Shown here piece by piece: positions 63,456-64,000 of a stretch of DNA of 64,000 nt (the first letter of the stretch is position 1; each line of letters opens with the position of its first letter). Origin of the DNA: Peptoniphilus harei (GTDB lineage: Bacteria > Bacillota > Clostridia > Tissierellales > Peptoniphilaceae); NCBI RefSeq assembly GCF_900454685.1, contig NZ_UATM01000032.1:1-64000 (forward strand), written 5' to 3'. The position numbers were made by a program, and so were the translations under genes. Below the pieces are notes generated by a model that was given only the letters and a program-made list of their open reading frames with translations, did not search any database and was not told the DNA's origin.

Positions 63456-63621
63456 AGGGGATTCCGGTAATTGTGATATTAAGGAAAAAAAGCTGGTAAA
63501 CTATAAGGGATTCTTAATATTTATTTCACAATTAACTTATACTTAGTATATAATAAAAGTACCACAAAATAAATTAATAAAAATTTGTATAAATCACAAA
63601 ATATATTTGATAGGAGGAAAT

Positions 63622-64000
63622 ATGAATTTCGAAAGTATTTACTACTTCACAGAACTTGCAAAGACCTTAAACATGAATGAAACCGGAGAAAAACTCTACA
63701 TTTCACAACAAACTCTTTCAAATCATATAAAAAGACTGGAAGAATATTATGGGACAAAATTCTTTTTTAGAAAACCTAGACTGATGCTGACACCTATTGG
63801 AGAAGAGTACCTGGCCTATGCAGAGAAACTCCTCACAAGTGAGGCTGATATGATAAACAAGATCAGGGACCTAGAAAGCGAAGAGATGGGTAAACTCATG
63901 CTAGGTGCCTCTTCCCCTCGTGCTGATATGTTCATACCATCTATTATAGAAAAATTTACTGAGGAATTCCCCCAAGTTGGTCTTGTCCTCCACGAAAAGC
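63622..64000 (+). CDS. LysR-family transcriptional regulator, partial
   Basis: The first 126 codons, cut by the window edge. The N-terminal helix-turn-helix reads YYFTELAKTLNMNETGEKLY and SQQTLSNHIKRLEEYYG, typical LysR; the start of the effector domain follows (LMLGASSPRADMFIP). Ribosome site AGGAGG. Upstream promoter TTCACA/TATAAT with 18-nt spacer. Target unknown; its divergent neighbour region has no protein gene. Confidence 0.9.
   Translation, partial: MNFESIYYFTELAKTLNMNETGEKLYISQQTLSNHIKRLEEYYGTKFFFRKPRLMLTPIGEEYLAYAEKLLTSEADMINKIRDLESEEMGKLMLGASSPRADMFIPSIIEKFTEEFPQVGLVLHEK

Larger units (their letters stand above)
62525..63621. other. 1.1-kb intergenic region with repeats and small-RNA candidates
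   Basis: No protein gene seen. It contains a candidate ncRNA with promoter and terminator (62761-62900), a degenerate AT-rich repeat tract (62,950-63,420), a minus-strand terminator with a CCUCCU loop (63434-63455) and the LysR promoter (TTCACA 63525-63530, TATAAT 63549-63554). Confidence 0.6.

Overview
The window looks like the chromosome of a low-GC, anaerobic Gram-positive bacterium. The evidence is AT-rich DNA, AGGAGG-type ribosome sites, a T-box on serS, an LTA-synthase-like enzyme, a thl-crt-hbd set (butyryl-CoA route) and a pyrK/pyrD-type dihydroorotate dehydrogenase. Protein style suggests a member of the Tissierellia (Anaerococcus/Peptoniphilus-like). That placement is inference; no rRNA is present.

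Positions 1 to about 19,570 are part of an integrative conjugative element (ICE) of the clostridial CTn/Tn1549 type, read leftwards. In transcription order it carries a small membrane protein, a RepA_N replication initiator, a DnaC-like ATPase, PcfB, a broken RelE-like toxin, a zinc-ribbon protein, VirD4, an Abi_2 (AbiF-like) HEPN defence gene with its own consensus promoter and a structured leader RNA, an SSB-like protein, Maff2 (split by a 2.75-kb group II intron), a TrbL/VirB6 protein, an 86-aa protein, PrgI, VirB4, a DNA methyltransferase, a CD1108-type NlpC/P60 lysin, a DUF4315 protein and a leucine-rich-repeat surface protein that runs off the left edge. The ICE appears to sit inside an ABC-transporter ATPase gene, whose N-terminal stub (up to the Walker A motif) remains at 19,452-19,691 beside its GntR regulator. 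Many accessory ICE genes are broken by single-base losses in A-runs, while the core conjugation genes are intact.

19,690-37,150 is mostly core genome on the minus strand: a GntR/CPBP-protease regulon sharing an operator, azlCD, an IS200-like element, a Ca/Mn P-type ATPase behind a yybP-ykoY (Mn2+) riboswitch, serS behind a T-box, two tandem type I toxin units of the holin-like (TxpA) class, a MoxR/VWA pair, an aminotransferase, a threonine dehydratase and the pyrB-pyrI-pyrK-pyrD operon. 37,256-42,160 is on the plus strand: a guanylate-kinase-like gene, then an FMN-riboswitch-controlled riboflavin operon (ribD, ribE, ribBA, ribH) ending in an overlapping HAD phosphatase that could supply the missing dephosphorylation step.

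42,488-55,476 (minus) holds a radical SAM/SPASM protein, thl-crt-hbd, a tsaC-rpiB-upp-GT4-wecB cluster, an M20 amidohydrolase and an LTA-synthase-like protein. 56,183-62,524 (minus) is a 2-aminoethylphosphonate island: an RpiR regulator, an ABC importer, phnW and phnX. It is flanked by two copies of the same hairpin. Both the regulator and the substrate-binding protein carry one-base A-tract frameshifts. The right edge contains two candidate small RNAs, one with a CCUCCU (anti-Shine-Dalgarno) loop, a degenerate AT-rich repeat tract and the start of a LysR regulator.
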